From positions 1-22,006 of the forward strand of contig CAMKNF010000013.1 in NCBI GenBank assembly GCA_946414115.1: a DNA stretch of 22,006 nt. Reading direction: 5' to 3'. This document shows positions 15,015-22,006 of the stretch, one piece after another. Position numbers and translations under genes: made by a program. The stretch is from an uncultured Ruminococcus sp. Its GTDB lineage: Bacteria; Bacillota; Clostridia; Oscillospirales; Acutalibacteraceae. Under the pieces are notes generated by a model, which saw nothing but the letters and a program-made list of their open reading frames with translations, searched no databases and was not told where the DNA came from. The first letter of the stretch is position 1; every line of letters starts with the position of its first letter.

Positions 15015-16942
15015 AAAAGAACAGTCCATTTGTCAGGTATATCGGAATTATTCTTACAATTATTCTTTCTTCACTCTTTTTCATAACAATATATTCTGTT
15101 GACAATAAATATACGCAAAGCTCTGTTCAGCCTATAGACGGTATGCTGATATTAACAGAAGATGATTTAGATAATAACCCTTCAAATTTTCTGATAAGGG
15201 GCTGGAGATTTTATCCAAACGTCTTGCTGACTCCCGAACAGTACAACGAAAATGCATCAGAATTATACAGCACATACGTTTCAATAGGAGAAAATACAGG
15301 ACTTACTGACGAAAACGGAGTTGCTCCGCACGGGTACGGCACATATGTATTAACGCTTGTTCTTCCCGAAAAAACTGCAACCTACGCTTTGTATCTGCCC
15401 GAAATTTATTGTGCCTATCGTCTTTACATAGATGATGAGGAAATCATCAGTATAGGTACTCCCGAAAAAGATAATTACAATGCAGTCACAGCAAACCGAT
15501 TGATAACCTTTGACCATTCCGGAAGTAATGCGGTTACTGTAATGCTTGCGGTAAACAATGAGTCATACATTTACGGAGGAATGGTTTACCCCCCCTCTTT
15601 CGGAACACCTGTTGCACTTAATTATCAGCGTGGAATAAATCTGGGCTTGTACCTTGCGGTGATTTCAATTGTAGCGTTCATTATGATTTTTTGCCTGTTC
15701 TTTGCAATAAGGCATAAACATCAGAATGCCGTGCTTTATACCCTGATGTGTTTTTTCACCATATTATTTATCGGATACCCAATTCTTCACACAGGATTTA
15801 CTCTTTCCGTGTTTCCGTGGTATGCAATAGAAACAACAAGCGGATATATAGTTTTATTTCTGACAATCCTCGTTAACAACCGCATTTGCAGGGTACGTCA
15901 CATAACAAATGTAATTTCTTCGGCAGTTTCTGCCGCATTCTGCATATTGATTTTTACTTACACAATGAATGCTTCATTTGTCAGCGGGGTATTTATTGAT
16001 TTATTCTCAAATATTATTTTCTGCTATAAGCTTCTGACGGCAGGATACTTGCTGATAACAGGCTGGCACAGTACAAGCGAATACAATGAAAACTACAGAC
16101 CTCTGTTTTATGCATCGATGTTCTATGCAAGCTCGTGCGTCTGGGACAGAATACTTCCGATGTACGAGCCAATTTACGGAGGGAGATTTATCGAATACGG
16201 CTGTCTTGCCCTTGTGCTTTCAATCGGATTTATGCTGTTAAAAGAAATTATTCAGAGCTATTCCTATAGCATGGCTTTTGCAGAAGAAAAAAAACAGATG
16301 ACACGACAGCTTGCAATGCAGACTGAATATTCTGCGCAGATAAAACAGCAGTATGAGGAAAAGCGCAGGCTTATCCACGATTTCAGACAACATATCAGAG
16401 TCATCAACAGTATGGTAAATAGCGGCGACAATAATGAGCTCAAGCAATATTTATCGGAGCTTTCATATGAAATTACAAGCGATAAGGGTGCTCAAAGCAT
16501 TGTTTTTTGTGAAAACACGGCAGTTGACGCACTTATCAGATATTACGCCGGAATTATGGATGAAAAAGGCATCCGCTCTCAGTTTCATCTCACAATTCCG
16601 AAAAAGCTTGACATTTCGGATGTTGAACTTTGCACTGTACTTGGAAATCTGATTGAAAATGCTGTTGAAGCCTGTGAAAATCAGAACTGCGGTGATAAAT
16701 CAGTTTCAGTCAGCAGTACCGTTAAAGGCTCACATTTGTTTATAGTTATCCGCAATACCTTCAACGGTGAAATAAGGAAATTTCGCAACTGCTTTATGTC
16801 CTCAAAAGGAATCAACCGTCCGGGAATAGGAATTTCCTCGTCTATGAAGATTATTAGCAACAACAGCGGTTCAATAAACATTACAAACAACGACAGTCAA
16901 TTTCAGGTTGGAATCACTCTGCCGCTGAAATCCGAAACATAA
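15011..16942 (+). CDS. Sensor histidine kinase, 7TM-type input with GHKL ATPase
   Basis: Membrane sensor kinase of 643 aa, partner of the LytTR regulator. Order: N-terminal TM (about 9-28), an extracytoplasmic beta-rich sensor domain (30-200), a block of about seven TM helices (208-412) as in 7TMR-DISM receptors, a coiled linker (420-450), a phospho-acceptor helix with His456 in RLIHDFRQHIRVIN, and a GHKL ATPase: N box LGNLIENAVEACE (544-556), G box PGIGISSSMKII (604-615). The HDFRQH form is typical of AgrC/LytS-like kinases paired with LytTR regulators. The ATG at 15011 overlaps the previous stop (ATGA) and follows AGGAG by nine bases; a start at 14969 would lie within the surface gene. The galactose-binding-like input suggests a carbohydrate or peptide signal (inference). 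Confidence 0.92.
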   Translation: MKKNSPFVRYIGIILTIILSSLFFITIYSVDNKYTQSSVQPIDGMLILTEDDLDNNPSNFLIRGWRFYPNVLLTPEQYNENASELYSTYVSIGENTGLTDENGVAPHGYGTYVLTLVLPEKTATYALYLPEIYCAYRLYIDDEEIISIGTPEKDNYNAVTANRLITFDHSGSNAVTVMLAVNNESYIYGGMVYPPSFGTPVALNYQRGINLGLYLAVISIVAFIMIFCLFFAIRHKHQNAVLYTLMCFFTILFIGYPILHTGFTLSVFPWYAIETTSGYIVLFLTILVNNRICRVRHITNVISSAVSAAFCILIFTYTMNASFVSGVFIDLFSNIIFCYKLLTAGYLLITGWHSTSEYNENYRPLFYASMFYASSCVWDRILPMYEPIYGGRFIEYGCLALVLSIGFMLLKEIIQSYSYSMAFAEEKKQMTRQLAMQTEYSAQIKQQYEEKRRLIHDFRQHIRVINSMVNSGDNNELKQYLSELSYEITSDKGAQSIVFCENTAVDALIRYYAGIMDEKGIRSQFHLTIPKKLDISDVELCTVLGNLIENAVEACENQNCGDKSVSVSSTVKGSHLFIVIRNTFNGEIRKFRNCFMSSKGINRPGIGISSSMKIISNNSGSINITNNDSQFQVGITLPLKSET

Positions 16943-17358
16943 AATATAATGCGATTGCAGTGAATGAATATTTATTATTCTATACATAATAACGAAGGGT
17001 TAAATTTTCCAATAGCATCAAAACAACAAAAACGCAAATCTGATGCTCTACGGCTCTGAATTGGCTTATCTATACGGTTTGTTAACTTTCATCAATTGTG
17101 CCAAAACCGCATAACGAGAGTTGGAACCAGATTCTGAAACTGCAAAACAAAAACTGATTAAACACTGCGTTCAAACCGTTTTTTGATATAATTTTATGTA
17201 TTGAACGCGGTCTGATTTTTCGCTTTTGATGCTCATTTCAGGAATCAAAATGCTCAGCCGACACTGATAATTCCAACTATTCCGTCTGCCGCATCGTCAT
17301 ACAGAATTATTATATCATCAAGATATATATATTTGAAAAGTCATAACAAATATATTCT
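16943..17358. other. Gene-free eroded stretch after the kinase operon
   Basis: No complete gene is visible. There are short remnants: on the plus strand an open piece from ATG 17043 (LYGSELAYLYGL) that stops after 23 codons, and on the minus strand about 28 codons ending near 17258 (IYLDDIIILYDD, then GIVGIISVG). GCGTTCAA (17167-17174) and TTGAACGC (17201-17208) form an inverted repeat, and 17152-17182 resembles the terminator hairpin at 10163-10195. No clear terminator directly follows the kinase stop. Confidence 0.35.
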
Positions 17359-17396
17359 AAGGGTTTGGAAACATAAATTCCAAACCCTTTTCTTTT
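17359..17396 (+). terminator. Orphan terminator upstream of the ABC transporter remnant
   Basis: A perfect 12-bp stem (AAGGGTTTGGAA 17359-17370, TTCCAAACCCTT 17378-17389) closes a 7-base loop and is followed by TTCTTTT. No intact gene ends near it on the plus strand, so its own gene has probably been lost, or the kinase operon reads through about 400 bases to here. Confidence 0.7.
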
Positions 17397-17478
17397 AGCA
17401 TGGCAAAAAAGCATTATGTTTGTGAGTATTAATTCTCAAATCCAATACCTAATATCATTTATCTGAATTTAATTAATG

Positions 17479-17543
17479 TGACAAAAGTCATATCGGTTTT
17501 ATTTCTAAATTCACTTACAGATATTTCTGTGATATGCTAAAAT
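17479..17543 (+). promoter_or_regulatory. Extended -10 promoter with two dyads upstream of the ABC remnant
   Basis: An extended -10, TGCTAAAAT (17535-17543), lies about 30 bases before the ABC gene start. Two dyads share a 7-4-7 layout: ATGTGAC-AAAA-GTCATAT (centred near 17484) and TTACAGA-TATT-TCTGTGA (17515-17532), the second covering the -35 zone. Each has one mismatched pair. They look like operators for a dimeric repressor, for example of the GntR type that often controls such transporters; no repressor gene is nearby. Confidence 0.45.
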
Positions 17544-17574
17544 CTAATTACAGAATTTGAAGGAGAGAGTTTTT

Positions 17575-17868
17575 ATGGAAAACAATACGATATTAAAGTT
17601 TGACGGCTTGAGCAAAAAATTCGGAAACAAAACAGTAGTTGACCATATTTCACTTGAAATAAAGGAAGGTGAGATTTTCGGTCTGCTCGGTCCAAACGGA
17701 GCAGGAAAAAGTACTACACTTAATATGGTTTGCTCACTTCTTAAGCCAACCTCAGGCAATATTGAAATTTTCGGCATGAAAACATCAAACGATATGGAGA
17801 AAATCAAAAAGAAGATAGGATATATTCCTCAGGAGCTTGCAATTTACTACCTCACAGAAAAAAAGTAA
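17575..17868 (+). pseudogene. Truncated ABC transporter ATP-binding protein (N-terminal 97 aa)
   Basis: The start of an ABC-2-type transporter ATPase. AAGGAG stands nine bases before the ATG. Walker A is intact (GPNGAGKST, 39-47) and the Q-loop is present (GYIPQELAIY, Gln86). The frame then stops at residue 97, so the LSGGQ signature, Walker B and H-loop are missing; a full protein is about 230-310 aa. It cannot work as an ATPase alone. The following bases stay open in the same frame and look like a permease C terminus (next entry), so an internal deletion is likely. The intact start, promoter and dyads suggest recent decay. Confidence 0.85.
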
Positions 17869-17988
17869 GTGGCTGACATTGCAAGTTCAGCCATAAAAAC
17901 ACTTTGTGCTTATTCATTAACGATTATCTGCTTTCAGTATCTGCGCAAAAAGCAGAGAGTTAAGCATAATAATTTTGACAGCAAATAA
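17869..17988 (+). pseudogene. Possible C-terminal fragment of an ABC permease
   Basis: Directly after the TAA of the truncated ATPase, in the same frame, 39 codons read VADIASSAIKTLCAYSLTII, then CFQYLRKKQRVKHNN and a stop. A hydrophobic segment followed by a basic tail is how ABC-2 permeases end. I infer that one deletion removed the rest of the ATPase and most of the permease. The fragment has no start of its own and is too short for firm family assignment. Confidence 0.45.
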
Positions 17989-18034
17989 CGACAATCAAAT
18001 ATGCGATATTCTACAAGCCAAAGCAACGCCGCTG

Positions 18035-18072
18035 TGGTATAATAGACTGATAACGCAGAATTTATACTCTGC
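18035..18072 (+). promoter_or_regulatory. Promoter and leader hairpin of the truncated secreted protein
   Basis: TGG followed by a perfect TATAAT (18038-18043) forms an extended -10; no -35 is evident. Downstream, GCAGA (18055-18059) and TCTGC (18068-18072) can form a small leader hairpin before the GAGG ribosome site and the GTG at 18097. Confidence 0.45.
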
Positions 18073-18096
18073 AATATTCAGAAGTGAGGAATTAAC

Positions 18097-18405
18097 GTGA
18101 AAGAACTAAGAAAAATTCAGGCACTGCTTTTAAGCTTAGCTTTGCTTGTACCAATCGCCTGCAACGGCACAGCGGTGAGTATTCTTAACAATACACAGGC
18201 TGTATCTGCACCGCTTAATTTTGATGAGGCTGTAGTAGAGTCGGTAAAAAAGGAGTCTGACAATCCCGACAGGGCTTGTGAAATGAATAATGATATTGAC
18301 GACACAGCCACATATGAGAAAGCCCTGAGAACAGTGCTTGACGAGTACTACCTTGAAAGCGACACAAAGAGCATTGAAAGTTTGGAAAAATCAATATTCC
18401 ATTGA
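18097..18405 (+). pseudogene. N-terminal piece of a secreted protein, cut by the integrase junction
   Basis: The frame begins at a GTG seven bases after GAGG, with an extended -10 promoter upstream. It encodes 102 aa: a signal peptide (MKELRKIQALLLSLALLVPI, then AC), possibly of lipoprotein type with Cys22, followed by an acidic soluble region (TATYEKALRTVLDEYYLESD). It stops just after integrase-related sequence appears in an overlapping frame (from about 18383), so its original C terminus has probably been replaced by the mobile-element remnant. No domain is recognised. It may still be expressed as a short exported peptide. Confidence 0.6.
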
Positions 18406-19518
18406 CGGCAAGCAAATAACACATACAAAAACTTATAAGCCAAACCCTAAAATGACACAGAAACAAATTGAAAAGGAGTTGAACAGGCAAGTAGTATTGT
18501 TTGAACAGGATATAAAAAACAGCAATATTGCGAAACGAACAGCAAAATTTGAAGAAATAGCAAAAGAATGGTTAGCTTTTGAGAAAAAAGAGGTGGAATA
18601 AAAATCAGCTCTTTACAAGTTTACAAAGGCATACAAGCAAGGATATATAAATCAATCGGTCATATTCCCATTGATAAAATTAATAAAGCAATTATTCAAA
18701 ATTTTATCTTTGATATTGCCGATGGTAAAGATGACGGTAAACCCTTAACTACAAAAACGCAGAAAAACTATTTGATATTTATTTCAAATGTTTGCAATTA
18801 TGCGATTGATTATGTAAACGCTATAAAAGAAAACCCTTGCAAGCGTATTGAATTTATAAAAACCGAAACTAAAGAACGCAAAACCTATAGCATAGAAGAA
18901 GAAATAACACTTTTACAAAGATTTAAAGATAGGAATGTTCCTATACATTACATTGTGTATTATATGATTTTAATCTATCTTGGTTTGCGCAATGGTGAAG
19001 CGTTAGGTTTAGAATGGGGCGATTTTGACCTTGAAAAAGGTACAGTATTTGTACAACGACAAGTACAGTATCAAAATTCAAGCACAGATGTTTACATTTC
19101 CACACCAAAAACTAAAAATTCTATTCGTAATTTGTTAGTACCGAAAGAGATTTTAGATTTATTGCCAGAACTGAAAGCCGAACAAGAGCAAACTAAAATT
19201 GATGTCGGTGATAATTGGCACGATTCAGATTTATTGTTTACAACTTGGAATGGTGAACCTATGCGCCCAAACAGACCTTATGCTTGGTTAAAAAAGTTTT
19301 GTGAGCGTGAGAAGCTGCCTTTTAAATCATTACATAGTTTTAGACACAGCCTTGTTACTAACCTTATACATAACAATGTTGATGTTGCAACCGTATCAAA
19401 TATTGTAGGTCATAGCAACGCTAATATTACTTATTCGGTTTACACTCACGAAGTTAAACAATCAACTATTTATGGGTGTAATAAGATGTCAGACTTGCTA
19501 AAAAATAATGAACCTTAA
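18383..19518 (+). pseudogene. Tyrosine recombinase (integrase), N-terminally truncated and frameshifted
   Basis: Phage/ICE-type site-specific integrase in two frames. Part 1 (QYSIDGKQITHTKTYKP to FEKKEVE, stop at 18599-18601) is the arm-binding N terminus, missing its first residues. Part 2 continues in another frame from 18601 (KISSLQVYKGIQARIYKSIG) to 19518, with the core-binding and catalytic domains: Arg in GLRNGEALGLEW, Lys in TPKTKNSIRN, HSFRH, GHSN and nucleophile Tyr in YSVYTHEV. One missing T at about 18599 explains the break: GAA TTA AAA would restore VELKISS. All catalytic residues survive. The gene is AT-richer than its neighbours and stands beside tRNA-Pro, a usual integration site. 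No ribosome site precedes the truncated start. Confidence 0.85.
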
Positions 19519-19561
19519 TTGATTATAATGAGCTAATAATGAGCCAGTAATTATTGATACA

Positions 19562-19605
19562 AAAAGAAAACTCCCAAAAGACTGATAAACAGTGACTTTT
19601 GAGAG
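19562..19605 (-). terminator. Terminator of tRNA-Pro
   Basis: On the minus strand a 10-bp stem (CTCTCAAAAG with CTTTTGGGAG), a 2-base bulge and a further 4-bp stem (ACTG with CAGT) close a TTTAT loop, followed by TTTTCTTTTT. It begins 10 bases after the CCA end of the tRNA. Confidence 0.75.
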
Positions 19606-19614
19606 CTAAAACAT

Positions 19615-19691
19615 TGGTCGGGATGACAAGACTTGAACTTGCGACTCCACGCCCCCCAGACGTGTGCGCTACCAAACTGCGCTACATCCCG
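19615..19691 (-). tRNA. tRNA-Pro (anticodon GGG), CCA encoded
   Basis: A 77-base cloverleaf. The acceptor stem CGGGATG pairs with CATCCCG, then discriminator A and an encoded CCA (19615-19617). The D stem is GCGC/GCGC. The anticodon stem CACGT/GCGTG has one G-T wobble and the loop CTGGGGG places GGG at 34-36. The T arm is GCAAG TTCAAGT CTTGT. The integrase remnant ends 96 bases from the 3' end, making this the probable attachment locus; no second copy of the tRNA 3' end is visible in the window. Confidence 0.95.
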
Positions 19692-19705
19692 ATGCAACAG
19701 TTAGT

Positions 19706-19734
19706 ATTTTATCAAAAAAAAGTCGTATTGTCAA
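19706..19734 (-). promoter_or_regulatory. Promoter of tRNA-Pro
   Basis: Minus strand: consensus -35 TTGACA (19729-19734), 17-base spacer, -10 TAAAAT (19706-19711), about 14 bases from the mature 5' end. This is the best sigma-A match in the window. Confidence 0.8.
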
Positions 19735-19790
19735 GCGTTTTGTAAAAATATTTTTATTTTATTTTAAATTTATGTTTTATTTTGTTTGCT

Positions 19791-19830
19791 AAAAATAAAC
19801 AGACTGCGGAGAATTTACTTCCGCAGTCTG
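19791..19830 (-). terminator. Terminator of the glgD-glgA operon
   Basis: A perfect 11-bp stem (CAGACTGCGGA 19800-19810, TCCGCAGTCTG 19820-19830) closes a 9-base loop and is followed on the minus strand by TTTATTTTT. It lies 20 bases after the glgA stop. Confidence 0.9.
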
Positions 19831-19849
19831 CAAAATTATCAAATTATGT

Positions 19850-21277
19850 TTACGCCCACTTAAGGGTATCGTTGTAAAGATTTATGTAATCCTGTGCCGA
19901 ACGCTCCCAGCTGTTGTCGCTCATCATTGCACGCCACATAAGCTGTTTCCAGCCGCCTGCGTCACGAATACCCCAAAGAGCACGTCTTACTGCAAGCTGC
20001 ATATCTGCTGTGTAATAGTTCTTGAACGTAAAGCCATTGCCGTATCTGTCTGCACTGTCGAATACGGAGTCTTTGAGTCCGCCTACCTCACGTACTACGG
20101 GGATTGTGCCGTAACGCAGAGCAATCATCTGTGCAAGACCGCAGGGCTCCTGTGCAGAAGGCATAAGGAAAATATCTGCGCCCGAGTAAATCTTTCTTGC
20201 AAGCTCGGGAACAAAGCCGTGACAGAAGCAAAGTCTGCCGGGATATTTTGCCTGCATATAGTTGAAGTAATCCTCGTACTCCTTATCGCCCGAACCGAGA
20301 ATTACAAACTGCATATTCTCTGTGTTCATAAGCTCTTCAAGTCCCATTCTTACAAGGTCAAGTCCCTTGTGTGCAACAAGACGTGTAACCATTCCGACAA
20401 TCGGAACGTCCCAGCGCTGTTCAAGGCACAAACGCTCCTGCAAAGCACGCTTACACTCGCCCTTGCCGCTCATATCGTCCTTTGAATAGTTGCGGTAGAG
20501 CTGATAGTCGGTTTCGGGGTTGTAGCTTTCTGTGTCAATGCCGTTCTTGATTCCGCACAGCTTATAGTGACGGAGATTAAGCTCGTCGTGCATACCCCAG
20601 CTGTACCACGGGTCTCTGATTTCAGCCGCATAGCTCGGCGAAACGGTTGAAACACGTGTTGCGGTTTCAATTGCGCCCTTCATCATATTGAGCTTACCGT
20701 TCATTTCAAGAATCTTTGTTTCTGAAGCAGGAATACCTACGCACTCGGTATTTACCTCCCAGCCGTATTCGCCCTGATACTGAATGTTGTGAATTGTGAA
20801 CAGGCTCTTGATGTTGTAGTACCAAGGTCTGTGGGAATAGAAAAGATAGTAGTAAACAGGAACAAGAGCTGTCTGCCAGTCGTTGCAGTGAATAATATCG
20901 GGGTGGAAATCAATATACGGAAGCATTTCAAGAATTGCACGTGAGAAGAAAGCAAATCTCTCGGCATCGTCATAGTGACCGTAAAGTGTTCCACGCTTGA
21001 AGTAATATTCATTGTCAATGAAATAATATGTACAGTCGTGCCATCTTGCCCAGAAAAGTCCGCAGTACTGATGACGCCACGCAACGGGTACAGTAAAGTT
21101 AGTAATGAAATTCATTGAATTTCTGAGCTCCTGCGGAATCGTGCCATAGAGCGGAACTACTATTCTGCAATCCTGTCCCTTTCTGCAAAGCGTATGGGGC
21201 AGGCTTCCTGCTACGTCGGCAAGACCGCCGCTTCCGCAAAATGGATTTGCCTCCGAAGCACAGTATAAAATTCTCAT
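19850..21277 (-). CDS. glgA: Glycogen synthase (ADP-glucose type, GT5)
   Basis: Cytoplasmic GT5 enzyme that adds glucose from ADP-glucose to growing alpha-1,4-glucan. The 475-aa length is typical. The N-terminal Rossmann domain begins MRILYCASEANPF and has GGLADVAGSLP at 17-27. The C-terminal domain has VTRLVAHKGLDLV, the EPCGLAQMIALRYGTIPVV catalytic/nucleotide motif (shown within 20 residues) and GGLKDSVFD. At position 15, where E. coli GlgA has the ADP-glucose-binding Lys of KTGGL, this protein has Gly (FCGSGGL). GGAGG lies eight bases before the ATG. It follows glgD by 15 bases on the same strand and ends in a strong terminator, so it is the last gene of a glycogen operon. Confidence 0.96.
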   Translation of the reverse strand: MRILYCASEANPFCGSGGLADVAGSLPHTLCRKGQDCRIVVPLYGTIPQELRNSMNFITNFTVPVAWRHQYCGLFWARWHDCTYYFIDNEYYFKRGTLYGHYDDAERFAFFSRAILEMLPYIDFHPDIIHCNDWQTALVPVYYYLFYSHRPWYYNIKSLFTIHNIQYQGEYGWEVNTECVGIPASETKILEMNGKLNMMKGAIETATRVSTVSPSYAAEIRDPWYSWGMHDELNLRHYKLCGIKNGIDTESYNPETDYQLYRNYSKDDMSGKGECKRALQERLCLEQRWDVPIVGMVTRLVAHKGLDLVRMGLEELMNTENMQFVILGSGDKEYEDYFNYMQAKYPGRLCFCHGFVPELARKIYSGADIFLMPSAQEPCGLAQMIALRYGTIPVVREVGGLKDSVFDSADRYGNGFTFKNYYTADMQLAVRRALWGIRDAGGWKQLMWRAMMSDNSWERSAQDYINLYNDTLKWA

Positions 21278-21292
21278 TTGTTTTTCCTCCAG

Positions 21293-21960
21293 TTAAACAA
21301 CAGATTTTTTTGCGATATAGATGGGATATGAATCGAATCCCATCAGTGAACGTCCGTCTTTGATTGTTACATCCTTATCTATGATAACATAATTCAGGTT
21401 GGTATTGCAACCTATTTTTGTATCCTGCATTACGATGCAATTGCTGATTTTTGCACCTTCGCCGACATAAACACCCTTTGACAGCACGCAGTTTTCAACC
21501 TCGCCGTCAATAACACAGCCCTGCGCAATAATCGAATTTTTGACGCTGCTTGTAAGACCGTATTTCGACGGAGCGTCGTCTCTTACCTTGGTGTAAATCG
21601 GGCGCTTGGGGTTGAACAGCTCGTCTCTTACTTCTTTTTTCATCAAATCCATATTGAACTCAAAGTAATCGTTGATTGAGCTGATAGCCGCACAATAGCT
21701 TGTATTTTCATAAGCGTATACGTTGTATTTCTCAATTGATTTCTGAATTATACGCTTTACGTCAAGCTGATTAAGGCTCAGAGAGGTTCTGATTTCCTCC
21801 ATAAGAAGGTCTTTCTTAATAAGAACAGAGCCGTAGAACTGATTTACCTTATCCTCACCGATTTCGGGTTTAATGAAAACCTGTTTAACCTTACCGTTTT
21901 CATCAACATCAAGCGTGAGCGGTCTGTCGTATCCACTCGGCACAACACCGTGCTTATATA
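21293..21960 (-). CDS. glgD: GlgD, glucose-1-phosphate adenylyltransferase regulatory subunit (3' part)
   Basis: Partial gene: the C-terminal 221 aa are visible; the 5' part is cut off by the contig end. It contains the end of the nucleotidyltransferase-like fold (VVPSGYDRPLTLDVDENG, FYGSVLIKKDLL) and a left-handed beta-helix of hexapeptide repeats (SIIAQGCVIDGEVENCVL, YVGEGAKISNCIV), closing with GFDSYPIYIAKKSVV. That tail and the beta-helix fit GlgD, the partner of catalytic GlgC in Firmicutes, making ADP-glucose for the neighbouring GlgA. glgC would be expected further upstream, outside the window. Codons before the GTG at 21943 (YKHGV) are genuine and in frame, so that GTG is internal and not the start. 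Confidence 0.9.
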
Positions 21961-22006
21961 AGATCGGAAGAGCGTCGTGTAGGGAAAGAGTGTAGATCTC
22001 GGTGGT
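21961..22006. other. Illumina TruSeq adapter at the contig end
   Basis: The last 46 bases begin AGATCGGAAGAGCGTCGTG and continue, without mismatch as far as I can recall, as the reverse complement of the Illumina universal adapter. This is untrimmed library sequence, not genome, and it truncates glgD. Confidence 0.97.

Noticed and set aside
17018..17076. tRNA-like pattern (GATGCTCTACGG, and GCATCA/TGATGC arms) on the minus strand
   Set aside because: No T arm, no acceptor pairing and no plausible anticodon loop; at best a chance resemblance.
1..22006. CRISPR array or insertion sequence
   Set aside because: No regularly spaced repeats, no transposase and no IS-type terminal repeats were found; the repeated DNA at 645-671, 4252-4279 and 4541-4568 is CBM26 coding sequence.

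Overview
The window looks like a low-GC gut Firmicute close to Ruminococcus bromii (Oscillospiraceae). That inference rests on two secreted GH13 alpha-amylases that each carry a type I dockerin and CBM26 starch-binding modules, the arrangement known from the R. bromii amylosome, and on a clostridial-type glgD-glgA pair. No 16S or other marker gene is present, so the species is inferred. The last 46 bases (21961-22006) are Illumina adapter, so the right edge is a contig end and not biology.

Layout. 1-626: intergenic DNA with an AT-rich interspersed repeat, one very small Cys-rich membrane peptide gene (275-400) and two terminators. 627-7213: a starch-degradation locus, with dockerin amylase A (minus), a cupin-AraC regulator (plus, divergent from A and convergent with B) and the larger dockerin amylase B (minus, TTG start, structured leader). 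7508-8338: endonuclease IV (minus). 8435-9833: a decayed accessory patch with a small orphan gene, a DUF6434-type protein lacking its SAP-like N terminus, and a Rossmann/methyltransferase-like gene broken by a frameshift. 9834-10162: gene-free. 10163-12155: a four-gene envelope operon (TM2 protein, 127-aa protein, 3-TM protein, lipoprotein) ending in a strong terminator. 12364-16942: a translationally coupled signalling operon (LytTR response regulator, large membrane-anchored surface protein, 7TM-type histidine kinase). 16943-19518: eroded DNA with an ABC transporter reduced to its two ends, a truncated secreted protein and a frameshifted tyrosine integrase. 19615-19691: tRNA-Pro(GGG), the probable attachment locus. 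19800-21960: glgA and the 3' part of glgD.

How the parts work together. The two amylases would act outside the cell, docked to cohesins encoded elsewhere, while GlgD/GlgA would turn imported glucose into glycogen. The AraC protein lies between the amylases and is the obvious candidate for their control. The LytTR system has no metabolic target beside it. Its large surface protein, co-translated between regulator and kinase, makes it the least explained complete system here. The 16943-19615 stretch appears to be an integration hot spot at tRNA-Pro that is now falling apart.
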